This document shows, one piece after another, positions 53,236 through 62,341 of a stretch of 64,000 bases of DNA. The stretch comes from Dehalococcoidia bacterium (lineage in GTDB: Bacteria; Chloroflexota; Dehalococcoidia; SpSt-223). The first letter of the stretch is position 1; each line of letters starts with the position of its first letter. The translations under genes and the position numbers were made by a program. Below the pieces are notes generated by a model. That model was given only the letters and a program-made list of their open reading frames with translations, had not been told where the DNA came from and ran no database searches. The stretch lies in contig JANWZD010000013.1 in the NCBI GenBank assembly GCA_025054935.1, positions 1-64,000 on the forward strand, read 5' to 3'.

Positions 53236-54330
53236 CTAGCGCGGGCGCCACGCTTCGGCTTGGACACCCTCGGCGACGATCTGATCGACATACCCCGGCT
53301 CCGGCTTCGTTGCGGCGAGGACCGGGGCGACATCGGCGGCGAAGCGCATCATCGACTGGCGAACTTGCCAGTCTGGCATGTGGCCGAAGGTGAACCAGCA
53401 CATCAGGTGCGCGATCCCCATTTTGGCGGCCGGCGTCAGCCGCTCGATCAGCTCTTCGGCGGTGCCAGCGATCAGCCAGTTCTTGAGGTACCCTTCTTTG
53501 CGCCGCTCGAGGTCATCTTTCGGGAGATAGTCGATCCCGGAGTTGGCAAGGGCGCTTTTGCGGATGTAGGTCTCGATGTAGGGGGCGATCGTCTCGCGCC
53601 AGTTTTCGCCGGGGGCAGCGCAGTAGATCTGGCGCAACTGACCAGTGTCGAGCCAGGCGCGCGCCTTCGTTGCTTCGTCCAGCCCCGCCTCGTCCATAGC
53701 GCGGGCGTAGGCTTGGAGTCGGGGCGCGACGATACTCTCGTGCTGGGGGCCGATCAAGAGCGACCAGCCGCGGCGGCCGATGCGCTCGATCGTTTCCATC
53801 GTTGTCGTGCCCCAAGCGATGTGCGGATGCGGCCGTTGGAGCGGCGTCGGGATGACGCGTCCCCGCACCTCGCCGTTCCAGTATTTCCCTTCGTAGCGGA
53901 AGTTCTCTTGAGTCCAGGCCTGCTCACAGATCGCAAGAAACTCATCGAGCATCGCGTGGCGTTCGTTCACCGGCAGCCCGTAGCCGCGAAACTCGTCCGG
54001 CGAGTTTCCCGCTCCGATCCCGATCACCAGCCGGCCGCCGCTCAAGCGGTCGAGCAAGTTGCACTGAGTGACGAAGCGGATCGGGTGGTGGTAGGGGATG
54101 ACTGCGACAGAGAAGCCGATCTTCAGGCGCGGATTGCGCTGGCTGATCGCGGTCGCCAGCACGAGGGGGTCTGAGTAGGCGTTGTAGCCGGTGAACGCAT
54201 GCTCGGTGATCCAGACGTCGTCGAACCCGAGCTGCTCGGCGAGATCCACCTGCCCGAGCACTTCATCGATAATGCGTCCGTCATCCTCAGGGCCAGGGGT
54301 CTGCGGGTTGACGTAGAAGCCGACGCGCAT
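53236..54330 (-). CDS. LLM class flavin-dependent oxidoreductase
   Basis: A 364-residue luciferase-like protein starting MRVGFYVNPQTPGP. EQLGFDDVWITEHAFTGYN has Ala where the paralogues have a second His (TEHHF); this His often contacts flavin or substrate, so specificity may differ. VAVIPYHHPIRFVTQCNLLDRL and GRLVIGIGAGNSPDEF follow. GGAGGACG precedes the ATG. It is divergent from the solute-binding lipoprotein at 54545, which may bring in the substrate; that link is inference. Confidence 0.93.
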   Translation of the reverse strand: MRVGFYVNPQTPGPEDDGRIIDEVLGQVDLAEQLGFDDVWITEHAFTGYNAYSDPLVLATAISQRNPRLKIGFSVAVIPYHHPIRFVTQCNLLDRLSGGRLVIGIGAGNSPDEFRGYGLPVNERHAMLDEFLAICEQAWTQENFRYEGKYWNGEVRGRVIPTPLQRPHPHIAWGTTTMETIERIGRRGWSLLIGPQHESIVAPRLQAYARAMDEAGLDEATKARAWLDTGQLRQIYCAAPGENWRETIAPYIETYIRKSALANSGIDYLPKDDLERRKEGYLKNWLIAGTAEELIERLTPAAKMGIAHLMCWFTFGHMPDWQVRQSMMRFAADVAPVLAATKPEPGYVDQIVAEGVQAEAWRPR

Positions 54331-54470
54331 GGAGCGTCCTCCGGACGGTGATCAACGTCGAAGGATACGCTGCTCTCCCAGTTCGAGACAAATAGCGGCG
54401 CGTCTCCCGTTCTCTCGGCGCGACTGTCGAGACAACCGCCAAGAGGTATTGGCGAAGTCAATCGGAAATA

Positions 54471-54499
54471 TTGCCGACGATACTTTTTCGTTCTAGGAT
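54471..54499 (+). promoter_or_regulatory. Predicted promoter for the second solute-binding lipoprotein gene
   Basis: TTGCCG (54471-54476) and TAGGAT (54494-54499) are separated by 17 bases, about 46 bases upstream of the ATG at 54545, in the most AT-rich part of the divergent intergenic region. GAGAGGAGG precedes the start codon. Confidence 0.45.
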
Positions 54500-54544
54500 A
54501 CAGTCGATCTCCGCATCGAGACTGGGGTAGACGAGAGGAGGCGT

Positions 54545-56116
54545 ATGGGACACAAGTTCTGGAAGGCAACCCTCGCAATCGCGCTCCTTCTTGCCGGGTG
54601 TACGCCCGCGCCGACCGGCGGCCTCGCTCCTGGCGCGCCCGCGCCGCCGGGTGAACAGCGTGCCGAGAACCAAGTGATCCGGGTCGGCGTCAACGCGCTC
54701 CCGAACAATCTCACCCCCCAAGCGACGACCACATTCAACCATATGTTCTACCCGCTCTACGACTCGCTGACGGTGCTGAACAACCGCTATGAGCCGCAGC
54801 CGCAAGTCGCAGAGCGCTGGGAGCTGTCGGGCGATGGGCTGACCTGGCGCTTCTTCATCCGCAAGGATTTGAAGTGGCCGGATGGGTCCAGCCTGACGGC
54901 GCAGGATGTCGTCTTCACCATCAGGACGACCCTCGAGCAGAACTGGGCGAACCGCACCAACCTCGCGAGCATTCAAGAGGCGGTGGCGGTCGACGACTGG
55001 ACCGTTGAGATCCGTACCCGCATTCCAGACATGGCGCTGGTGAACAACGGGATCTACACCTACATTGTGCCGCAGAAATATTTCGAGTCGGTCGGCTTCG
55101 AGGGGTTTGTCCAGCGGCCGGTCGGCAGCGGGCCGTATGAACTGGTCGAATATCAGGCCGGCCAGATCGCCCGCTTCCGCAAGAAGGCGTCCGGCCACCC
55201 CTTCCGCCAAGTGCAGCACGACGAACTGATCTTCCAAGTGCTGCCCCAAGCCACCGCTCAGATCAGCGGACTGCGCACCGGCGAGATCGACCTCGTCACC
55301 CAAGTTTCCTACGTGGGCGACCAAGTCGAAACGCTGCGGCGGGCTGGCCTTGAGATCATTGTCAGCGAGACGGCGAACATCACGTTCAACTTCCCCAAAG
55401 TGACCTTCGAGACGAACAACACTCCGCTTCGGGACAAGCGGGTGCGCGAGGCGCTCAACTACGCGGTTGACAAAGAGGCGATCGCGAATATCATCTTCAA
55501 AGGGCTCAATCGCGCGGTCGGCCAGTACGGCACGCCGGGCTCCCCGTTCTGGGATGACTCGGTGCGGCCGATCCCCTACAACCCAGCGCGCGCTCGTCAG
55601 CTGCTTGCTGAGGCGGGCTACCCGAACGGCTTCAAGCTGACGCTGGATACGACGCCCGGCTTTGTCCCGCCTGATGTCGCGCTCGCAGTGCAGTCCAACC
55701 TGCGCGATGTGGGCGTTGAGGTCGAGATCAACCAGATCGAGGCGGCGGCCTTCTTCGACAAGTATTTCGGTCGTGCCGCCAAGGGCGATATCTTCCCGCT
55801 CCAGTCGGGCGAATCGAACGGCTTCTTCGGCTCGCTCCGCAACGCCTTCTCCTGCACCGGGCCCGGCGGAAGCCCCGGCCTCGGCTTCTACTGCAACCCC
55901 GAGTTCGATCAGCTGATCGCCCAGGCCTACGCCGAGCGCGACCCGGCGAAGCGGCGGGAGATCTTCCTGCGCGCCAACAAGGTCATCCGCGAGGACTTCC
56001 CCGGGATCTTCCTCGTGACGCAGCCGGCGCTCACCGTCCACAATCCGAAGATCAAGGGCATCTCGCTGATGACCCCGAACATCTACCGCTTCGATAGCGC
56101 CTATCGCGTCCAGTAA
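54545..56116 (+). CDS. ABC transporter substrate-binding lipoprotein, family 5 (peptide/nickel type)
   Basis: A 523-residue extracytoplasmic binding protein. The signal ends in LLLAGC (lipobox) and a Pro/Gly-rich linker follows. Family-5 landmarks are PQVAERWELSGDGLTWRF, FIRKDLKWPDGSSLTAQDV, RPVGSGPYELVEY, DKRVREALNYAVDKEAIAN and ARQLLAEAGYPNGFKL. GAGAGGAGG precedes the ATG. No permease or ATPase genes are nearby. It is paralogous to the protein at 29536, and a strong terminator follows. Confidence 0.94.
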   Translation: MGHKFWKATLAIALLLAGCTPAPTGGLAPGAPAPPGEQRAENQVIRVGVNALPNNLTPQATTTFNHMFYPLYDSLTVLNNRYEPQPQVAERWELSGDGLTWRFFIRKDLKWPDGSSLTAQDVVFTIRTTLEQNWANRTNLASIQEAVAVDDWTVEIRTRIPDMALVNNGIYTYIVPQKYFESVGFEGFVQRPVGSGPYELVEYQAGQIARFRKKASGHPFRQVQHDELIFQVLPQATAQISGLRTGEIDLVTQVSYVGDQVETLRRAGLEIIVSETANITFNFPKVTFETNNTPLRDKRVREALNYAVDKEAIANIIFKGLNRAVGQYGTPGSPFWDDSVRPIPYNPARARQLLAEAGYPNGFKLTLDTTPGFVPPDVALAVQSNLRDVGVEVEINQIEAAAFFDKYFGRAAKGDIFPLQSGESNGFFGSLRNAFSCTGPGGSPGLGFYCNPEFDQLIAQAYAERDPAKRREIFLRANKVIREDFPGIFLVTQPALTVHNPKIKGISLMTPNIYRFDSAYRVQ

Positions 56117-56135
56117 GCCCCTCTTCTTCGCGATC

Positions 56136-56161
56136 GAGCGGCGGGCGGAAGCCCGCCGCTC
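56136..56161 (+). terminator. Hairpin terminator of the second solute-binding gene
   Basis: GAGCGGCGGGC (56136-56146) pairs perfectly with GCCCGCCGCTC (56151-56161) around the tetraloop GGAA, followed by CTGCTTTCTT. It is the best terminator-like structure in the window and lies 20 bases after the stop codon. Confidence 0.75.
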
Positions 56162-56770
56162 CTGCTTTCTTCGCGCTGCCGGGCGAGCACGCTCGCTCTC
56201 GGTCAGCCTAGTGCGCTCGCCTCCCCCGCCGCTCGGCCCCGGCGGGAACAACAGCGAAAGCGAGGCTGACTGCCCGAGAGGCGCTGCTGAGGGCGGGGCT
56301 CGACCCTCGGGATGACGCCTGCTCTGGCGAACGGCGCCGCCCAACGGCTGGCTGCGCAGCCGTCCCCCAATGAGGCGCAGCTTGGCGGCGACAAGGGGCG
56401 CAGAGGAGGGCACCGCTCATTCGCGCGCCCGGTGACCGCGATGCTCCCTCCCCGCGACGGAAGGGGCGCGTGGTTTCGGCAGAGCGCCGGTGATGCCCCG
56501 GTGGCCGCGGCGGGAACGTGCCGACCGTGGCGCTTGCTGAGCCGGTCGATCGCCGGCGACCGCTCCGACGCGGTGGAGAGGCGAACGGACGGAGCTCGAG
56601 ACCCCAGTCTGCCGGCGGCGTCCCTCGCGGGGAGCGCGGCAGCGACGGTTGCGGTCCCTGCGGGGGCAGCGGTGTGAAGAACGCGCCCGCCGCCCGGAAA
56701 GAGCGTGCCAACAGGCGCGGCACTGTCGCGCGCTGCGAACTGAACTGCTTCGTGCCGCGCTGCCGCCGCC
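56162..56770. other. GC-rich gene-free spacer
   Basis: No gene was found on either strand in these roughly 600 bases. A long minus-strand open frame is Arg/Ala/Ser-rich with no family landmarks. Short GC-rich inverted repeats are frequent, such as CGAGC-ACG-GCTCG-like words near 56183. It is possibly an eroded region between two convergent transcripts. Confidence 0.4.
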
Positions 56771-57313
56771 TCAGCGCGAGAAGTCGCGGTAGAGCGCCGG
56801 CGTATCGCGGCCGAGAAACCCCTCTGCGCGGACAAGCGTCGGCGTGGTGCGCAGCAGAAGGCGAACCCAGTCGTCTCCCGGGTGGAGGTCGCCGAAGCCG
56901 GTGACTGCGCGCCGGCGCTCGTAGAACGCTTGGATCTCTTCCGGGTCCTCGATGATCTCGCAGACGCCTTGCAGCCAGACGCTCTTCAGCCACCGGTCGC
57001 CCGGCGGGTTCAGTTCGACCCAGAGGTAGCCTACCTGCGGGTTGTTGCGGATATGGCGGTTCTTGAGGTGCTCGCGCTGGCTGATCGTCTGCACGGTCCA
57101 CCCTTCGGTGAAGGCGCTCACCGGTCGGCAGTGCGCTCGGCCGTCCTTGCGGTGGGTGATCAGAAACTTGGCCGTTCCCGGCGCGTGATGCTGGATAAAC
57201 GCTTTCACCTCCGCGCGGACGCGCTCCGCATCTTCTGGCGGTGCTTCGCGCTCGCGCGCAAGGATTTCCGCTCGCGTCATCGCTCGGTAGTGGTCGATGA
57301 ATTTGTGCTCCAC
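56771..57313 (-). CDS. Pyridoxamine 5'-phosphate oxidase (PPOX) family flavin/F420-binding protein
   Basis: A 180-residue split-barrel protein. The pattern ERVRAEVKAFIQHHAPGTAKFLIT, KDGRAHCRPVSAF, WTVQTISQREHLKNRHIRNNPQVGYLWVE and LQGVCEIIEDPEE is that of PPOX-like FMN- or F420-binding enzymes. The role could be a reductase for an F420-dependent pathway; this cannot be decided. The start is GTG 57313 with GGAGGAGG seven bases upstream. It is divergent from the MFS gene at 57389. Confidence 0.85.
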   Translation of the reverse strand: MEHKFIDHYRAMTRAEILAREREAPPEDAERVRAEVKAFIQHHAPGTAKFLITHRKDGRAHCRPVSAFTEGWTVQTISQREHLKNRHIRNNPQVGYLWVELNPPGDRWLKSVWLQGVCEIIEDPEEIQAFYERRRAVTGFGDLHPGDDWVRLLLRTTPTLVRAEGFLGRDTPALYRDFSR

Positions 57314-57388
57314 AGGCCCCTCCTCCGTGCAGCACAGCGTAGGCCGTCAGCAGCGCGGACGCAATCGGCCGCCGTGTATGCTCTCGCT

Positions 57389-58636
57389 ATGTTCTACGGC
57401 TGGTGGATTGTCATCGCGTGCGGCGCGATCCTCGGCACGGTGATCGGGTTCAGCTTTTTCGCCTTCGGGGCGTTCTTCGCGCCGCTCGAAGCGGAGTTCG
57501 GCTGGACGCGCGGCCAGATTTCATCGGCCGTGTCGCTTTCGTTTTTGGCCGGCGGGACTCTCTCTTTCGTCGTCGGCCGGCTCGTCGACCGCATCGGGCC
57601 GCGCGCGGTCATCGCCTGCGGCGGCGTGGTGCTCGGCGGGGCGCTCATTCTCTTCTCGCTCATCAGCCAGTTTTGGCAGCTGATGGCCGTTCTGCTCCTC
57701 ATGTCGGTCGGCCGCGTCGCCTCGACGAACCCGGCGCTCAACGTCACGATCGCGACGTGGTTCATCCGCCGCCGCGGGCTCGCCTTCGGTCTCTCCCGCA
57801 TCGGGCTGAGCGTCGGGTCGCTCGTGGCGGTGCCGTTCACCGCCGCCGTGATCACGGCCTTCGGCTGGCGGACAGCGGTCCAAGTAAGCGCGGCGCTGAC
57901 GCTCGCGATTGTCGTGCCGCTCGCGGTCCTCGTCCTGCGTCGCCGTCCTGCCGATCTCGGGCTCCGGCCGGATGGCGACCCGCCGGCCGCGCCGGCGTCC
58001 GGCATTGCTCCCGCTCACGGGGAATCGACCCTCGGCGCGACGTTTCGCGATGCCGTCCGAACGCGCGCCTTCTGGGCGATCGCCATCGCGATGGTCTGTT
58101 ATTTCTTCGGGACCGACGCACTCAATCTCCACCTGGTGCCTTTTCTGACTGGGAGGGGAATGGACTACCAAGCGGCGGCGGCAGTTGCCGGCGCGATCCC
58201 TGCCACCTACATGATTGGAGGACTGGTCGGCGGCGCCCTCGCCGACCGCTGGTCGCCGCGGCTCGTGCTGGCGGTCGCCTTTGCAATGACGGCGCTTTCG
58301 ATGGCGGGGCTGTGGGCCGTTGGCGGGAGCGCGCTCATCTGGGTGGTTGTCCCGATCTTCGGCATCGCCGCTGGCGGTGTCATCGCGGTTCACGCCTCGT
58401 TCATCGCCGATCTCTTCGGCCTGCGAGCGTATGGCTCGATCCTCGGCGCGGTCTTCCTCGTGATGACGGCCGGCACCGTCCTGGGGCCGATGACGGCCGG
58501 CCTTCTCTTCGATCACACCGGGAGCTATGACCTTCCGTTTCTCCTGTTTGTCCTGATGGAGCTCGTGGGGGGCAGCGTCATCTTGCTTGCCCGTCCGCCT
58601 CGGCCGGCGCTCACTCCTGTTGCGGAGGCGGTCTAG
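57389..58636 (+). CDS. MFS transporter (oxalate/formate antiporter-like, monocarboxylate type)
   Basis: A 415-residue transporter with about 12 helices. It begins FYGWWIVIACGAILG, followed by FGAFFAPLEAEFGWTRGQIS, which is typical of the MCT/OFA branch. GRLVDRIGPRAVIACG is the loop 2-3 motif, and the central loop carries RPADLGLRPDG. It may move an organic acid; the substrate is inferred from the subfamily only. ATG 57389 was chosen because upstream in-frame sequence is antisense to the PPOX gene. It is convergent with the DUF4173 gene, the stops overlapping by three to four bases. Confidence 0.92.
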   Translation: MFYGWWIVIACGAILGTVIGFSFFAFGAFFAPLEAEFGWTRGQISSAVSLSFLAGGTLSFVVGRLVDRIGPRAVIACGGVVLGGALILFSLISQFWQLMAVLLLMSVGRVASTNPALNVTIATWFIRRRGLAFGLSRIGLSVGSLVAVPFTAAVITAFGWRTAVQVSAALTLAIVVPLAVLVLRRRPADLGLRPDGDPPAAPASGIAPAHGESTLGATFRDAVRTRAFWAIAIAMVCYFFGTDALNLHLVPFLTGRGMDYQAAAAVAGAIPATYMIGGLVGGALADRWSPRLVLAVAFAMTALSMAGLWAVGGSALIWVVVPIFGIAAGGVIAVHASFIADLFGLRAYGSILGAVFLVMTAGTVLGPMTAGLLFDHTGSYDLPFLLFVLMELVGGSVILLARPPRPALTPVAEAV

Positions 58637-60235
58637 CGCCCTTGTCGAGAAGCGGTTGCGCCGACGTCCTCGGGAAAGAGAGCGTCGAAGGGTCGGCTGC
58701 TCCGCTCTTCACGCAGCGGCGGCCCGAAGCGGGCATCGAGCGCTTGGCGAGCGAGGAGGACCGAGAGGTTGGCGCTGCGCCAGTCGCGTTCTTGCCCTGC
58801 GAGTTCGCGCTGCTTGCGGCGGAGGATCGTCGCCAGCTCGCGCTGCTCTGCGGGCGGCAGGGTGTCGAGCGCTGCGACGAGGGTCGGCACGGCGTCGGTT
58901 GACGTCCGGCCGAGGTACGCCACGTCGAGCGATTTGCCGTAAACGGTCAGCCGCTCGATATTGCGGGCAGCGATGAAAGCGTCTGGGTCGAGCGCGTTCA
59001 GCCCGATGACGAACGCGATGCACGACCCGAGCAGCCCCGCTGAGAGGATCCGGCTGCGACCGGTCCACAGCGCGGCGACGAAGAAGGCGAACACCGCTCC
59101 CAGCCAGAGCGTCACTCCATGAGAAAAGAGCCGAGCTTGGGTGAAGCCGAATTCCAGTTCATAGAGAAACAGCCGCCGGAATGAGGAGAGAAGCATCACC
59201 ACCGCGCAGGCGACCATCACCGTCGCGAGCGCGTTGAAAACAATCCGCTGCGCCGGCTGCTCGCGCCGCGTGCGCCATTCCAGCGTCCAGATGACGCCGA
59301 GCGTCAGGATCGCCGCCACAAGGAGCTGAAAGAACCCTTCGCGGGCGTACTGCGCGTACGAGATACCGTCTCCGCGCAGCGCGAGATGGTCCGGCCCGAG
59401 GAAGAGATACTGGAGCTGGATCGCGACGAACGCCAAAAAGAGCAGGTCGACAAGGACGAGCGCGATCGTCGCCTCGACAAAGCCAAGCCGCGGCAGAGCG
59501 ACCACGGTCGGCGCGCCCGGCGCGCCGAAGAGCGCCCGCAGCGGGTCGCGCTCTTTTGGACCGAGCGCGAGATCGAGCGCTCCCACTGCCAGCCAGCTGA
59601 ACAAGGCGATGAGCCCTCCTTGCTGCAGGAGATCGCGGAAGGCGAACTGAGAGAGCAAATCGCCGACATAGCCGGCGAAAACGCGGTCGGCCGAAATGAA
59701 GAGGGCGGTGAAGAGGCAGAGCAGGGGAGAGGCGAGAACGAGCCCGCCGGCGACCGGCAGCATGGCGCGACGCGCGGCTTCGCTCGGTCGCCCGCCCTGC
59801 CGCGGCCAGCACTGCAAACGGCCGGAAGGCGAGGTTGAACCACGTCACGAACTGCGCCCATGACTGACTGCCGACCCCGAGGCGCGTGACCGGCGGCCCA
59901 GCATACCGCGCCAGCAGCAGCCCGCTTAGGCCGATGATTGCGAGACTGTTCATCAGGAGAAGCAGCAGGTTGGCCCGCGCCGCGATCATCGCCGCGCAGA
60001 AGAGGACCACGAGCAGCAGCCACAGGTTCGCTCTCGCCGGCCGAACCCCGACCGCAAATCCGAGCCCCATCAGTATCGCGAGTCCAAGGAGGATCGAGAG
60101 CGAGATGCCGGCGCCCGGCGCTTGTCTGGAGATCAGCAGCGTAGCGGTGACACCGAACCCCAGCCCGGCTGCGACAACAACGGTTGGGGAAAGCTGGCGC
60201 ACGGGTGCGTTCAAGCCGGCCTCCAGCAGGATCAA
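58633..60235 (-). pseudogene. DUF4153/DUF4173-type membrane protein, interrupted by a frameshift
   Basis: Two frames make one protein. The N-terminal part (from a TTG near 60235 to about 59816) has helices such as ISLSILLGLAILMGLGFAV and WAQFVTWFNLAFRPFAVLA. The C-terminal part (58633-59817) continues with RRAMLPVAGGLVLASPLLC, ALFISADRVFA and several more helices, ending in a domain with YLGRTSTDAVPTLVAALDTL. These are the landmarks of DUF4173 proteins, which are about 500 residues in one frame. The switch needs a net +1 shift between about 59780 and 59817, near GGG runs. It could be a real mutation or an assembly error. Confidence 0.7.
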
Positions 60236-60392
60236 CGTTCGGCATCCCTTGCGGTTCCGGTTGGGCAGGCATTTGCAGCGGCGCGCCGGAGAGCGCCGAC
60301 GCCCGAATGTGCCGGAGGAAGGTGAGTGCCGTGGAGAGTGCCGCGCGATCGGCGTGCCTGCGGTTTACGAGGCAGCCTGGACAGCGACCGCG

Positions 60393-60848
60393 CTAGTCCT
60401 CGAAGCGGATAATCTCTTCCAGTTCGCGAATGCGCGCGTCCGGCAGGCGGACGAACAGCCCGCGGAGGGTGGCGACGAGAGCGTTGTCATCGGCGCGGCG
60501 CGCCTCGCCAGCGAGTTCCAAGGCGCGCGAGCGCTCGCTGACGATCCGCCCGGTGAACCGCAGCGCCTCGCCAAGGCGCGCTGGCTGGAGGTAGCGCACT
60601 TCGGCGCGCGCGGTAACGACCCACGAGGCGCGCAGGTAGGCTGCCCGGCCGGTCACTTCGTCGAGGATCGCGTAGAGCAGCCCGCCGTGGACGATGCCGG
60701 GGTAGCCTTGGTGGCGCTCGTCCGGCGTGAACTCCGTCCACACGGTCTCGCCGTCTTGCCAGAACGTCAAGTTGAGCCCGATCGGATTGGCTGCTCCGCA
60801 GACGAAGCAGCCCTGGTAGCGCGGCTGGCGGCTAGTCGACGCGCTCAT
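60393..60848 (-). CDS. PaaI family thioesterase (hot-dog fold)
   Basis: A 151-residue acyl-CoA thioesterase. CFVCGAANPIGLNLTF is the N-terminal signature of this PaaI subgroup, and GYPGIVHGGLLYAILDEVTGRAAY carries the HGG motif and catalytic acid on the hot-dog helix, followed by ARAEVRYLQPARLGE. The ATG at 60848 lies 17 bp inside the end of the ketosynthase gene, so translation is coupled. Pairing with a ketosynthase suggests it trims or releases an acyl chain. Confidence 0.9.
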   Translation of the reverse strand: MSASTSRQPRYQGCFVCGAANPIGLNLTFWQDGETVWTEFTPDERHQGYPGIVHGGLLYAILDEVTGRAAYLRASWVVTARAEVRYLQPARLGEALRFTGRIVSERSRALELAGEARRADDNALVATLRGLFVRLPDARIRELEEIIRFED

Positions 60849-62226
60849 ACCGGCTGAAGACGAGGCAGGCGTTCTGGCCGCCGAAGCCGAAGCTGTTCGA
60901 CAGCACATGCTGGACGCGGATTTTGCGCGCTCCTTCGGTCACATAGTCGAGGTCGCAGGCGGGGTCGGGAGTGCGGAGGTTGATTGTCGGGTGGATCTGT
61001 TGGTCCCGGATGGCGAGGACGCAGGCGACCGCTTCGAGTCCGCCTGCGGCGCCAAGCGCATGCCCGATCATCGACTTCGTCGCCGACACCGGGATCCGGT
61101 AGGCTGCCTCGCCAAACGCGCGTTTGATCGCATTCGTTTCGGCGACATCGCCAAGTTCGGTTGAAGTGGCGTGGGCGTTGATCCAGCTAATGTCGGACGG
61201 ACTGAGGCCGGCATCGGCGATGGCGCGGAGCATCGCGAGCGCTGCGCCCCGGCCCTCGGGGTCCGGCGCAACGAGATGATAGGCATCGGCCGAGGCGCCG
61301 TATCCCGTGATCTCCGCCAGAATGACCGCTTCGCGGGCGAGCGCGTGCTCGAGGCTTTCGAGAATGAGGATGGCCGCACCTTCGGCAGGAACAAAGCCGT
61401 TGCGGGTCAGGTCAAAAGGACGCGAAGCGCGCGGCGGGTCGTCGTTGTCCGTTGCTAAAGCGCGCATGACACAGAAGCCGGCCAAGCCAAGCTCGCTAAT
61501 CCCCGCTTCCGTGCCGCCGGCGATCATCACATCTTGCGCTCCCCGCCGGATCAGCTCGACGGCCTCGCCGATCGCTTGGGTTGCCGCAGCGCACGCTGTC
61601 GTTACGGTCGAAGAGTAGCCGGTCAGCCGGTGGCGCAGCGAAATCTGCGACGCCGCCATGTTCGGCAGGATCATGGGGAAAAAGAGCGGGCTTACTTTCA
61701 TTCCGCCGCGAGCGACGAGGGTGCGCATCTCGGCATCGATATTCGGAAAGCCGCCGTTCCCGTTGCCGATAAGGACCCCAATCCGGTCACGGTCTTCCGC
61801 CTCGGGACGCAGCCCCGCCGCTTGGATCGCTTGGTCTGCCGCCGCTACCGCCAGCTGCGTAAACCGCGCCATCCGGCGCGCCTCTTTGGCATCAAGATAG
61901 TTCCGCGGGTCGAAGGTGCGCACCTCAGCGGCAATCCGGCAGGGATAGTTGGTGGGGTCGGTGAGGGTCATCGGGCCGACGCCGGACTCGCCGGCGAGCA
62001 GGGCGGCCCAGAAGGCGTCAGGGCTTTCGCCGAGCGCGGTCATCGCGCCGAGGCCGGTAACGACGACGCGATGGCGAGCGCGACCCGGTCGGAGCGACTC
62101 GAGCAGCGGCCGCGCTTCGGGCGGACGCCCAAGCGCTTCTTCCGCTTCTTCGACCGCTTCCTCAATCGATTGTTCGAGCAGACTGCGGGGAGGGCGCGAG
62201 GCGGAGTACGGGTCAGCGGAGGTCAT
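60832..62226 (-). CDS. fabF: Beta-ketoacyl-ACP synthase II (FabF type) with N-terminal extension
   Basis: A 464-residue condensing enzyme. The complete Cys-His-His triad is present: C212 in TTACAAATQA, H352 in INAHATST and H389 in KSMIGHALGAAGG, each shifted by 49 residues relative to Escherichia coli FabF. The extra 50 or so N-terminal residues are acidic and helical (LLEQSIEEAVEEAEEAL), before RVVVTGLGAMTALG. ATG 62226 has GGGAGGTGG upstream. It forms a two-gene unit with the PaaI thioesterase and is divergent from the sirtuin. No other fab genes are in the window. Confidence 0.93.
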   Translation of the reverse strand: MTSADPYSASRPPRSLLEQSIEEAVEEAEEALGRPPEARPLLESLRPGRARHRVVVTGLGAMTALGESPDAFWAALLAGESGVGPMTLTDPTNYPCRIAAEVRTFDPRNYLDAKEARRMARFTQLAVAAADQAIQAAGLRPEAEDRDRIGVLIGNGNGGFPNIDAEMRTLVARGGMKVSPLFFPMILPNMAASQISLRHRLTGYSSTVTTACAAATQAIGEAVELIRRGAQDVMIAGGTEAGISELGLAGFCVMRALATDNDDPPRASRPFDLTRNGFVPAEGAAILILESLEHALAREAVILAEITGYGASADAYHLVAPDPEGRGAALAMLRAIADAGLSPSDISWINAHATSTELGDVAETNAIKRAFGEAAYRIPVSATKSMIGHALGAAGGLEAVACVLAIRDQQIHPTINLRTPDPACDLDYVTEGARKIRVQHVLSNSFGFGGQNACLVFSRYERVD

Positions 62227-62341
62227 GGAGCCACCTCCCAGAACGCAGACGAGATCGGCAGGTGGAGGTAGGCGTGGGCTACCATCAAAGCGACCAATTG
62301 TACACCGCCGGCACGCCGCCGCTGCCGGCGAAGGAGGCGTC

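Noticed and set aside
54458-56413. 651-codon minus-strand open frame opposite the solute-binding lipoprotein
   Set aside because: The opposite strand encodes a clear family-5 lipoprotein with its own promoter and terminator; the antisense frame has no recognisable fold.
57521-58516. 331-codon minus-strand open frame opposite the MFS transporter
   Set aside because: Charged low-complexity antisense of a membrane-protein gene.
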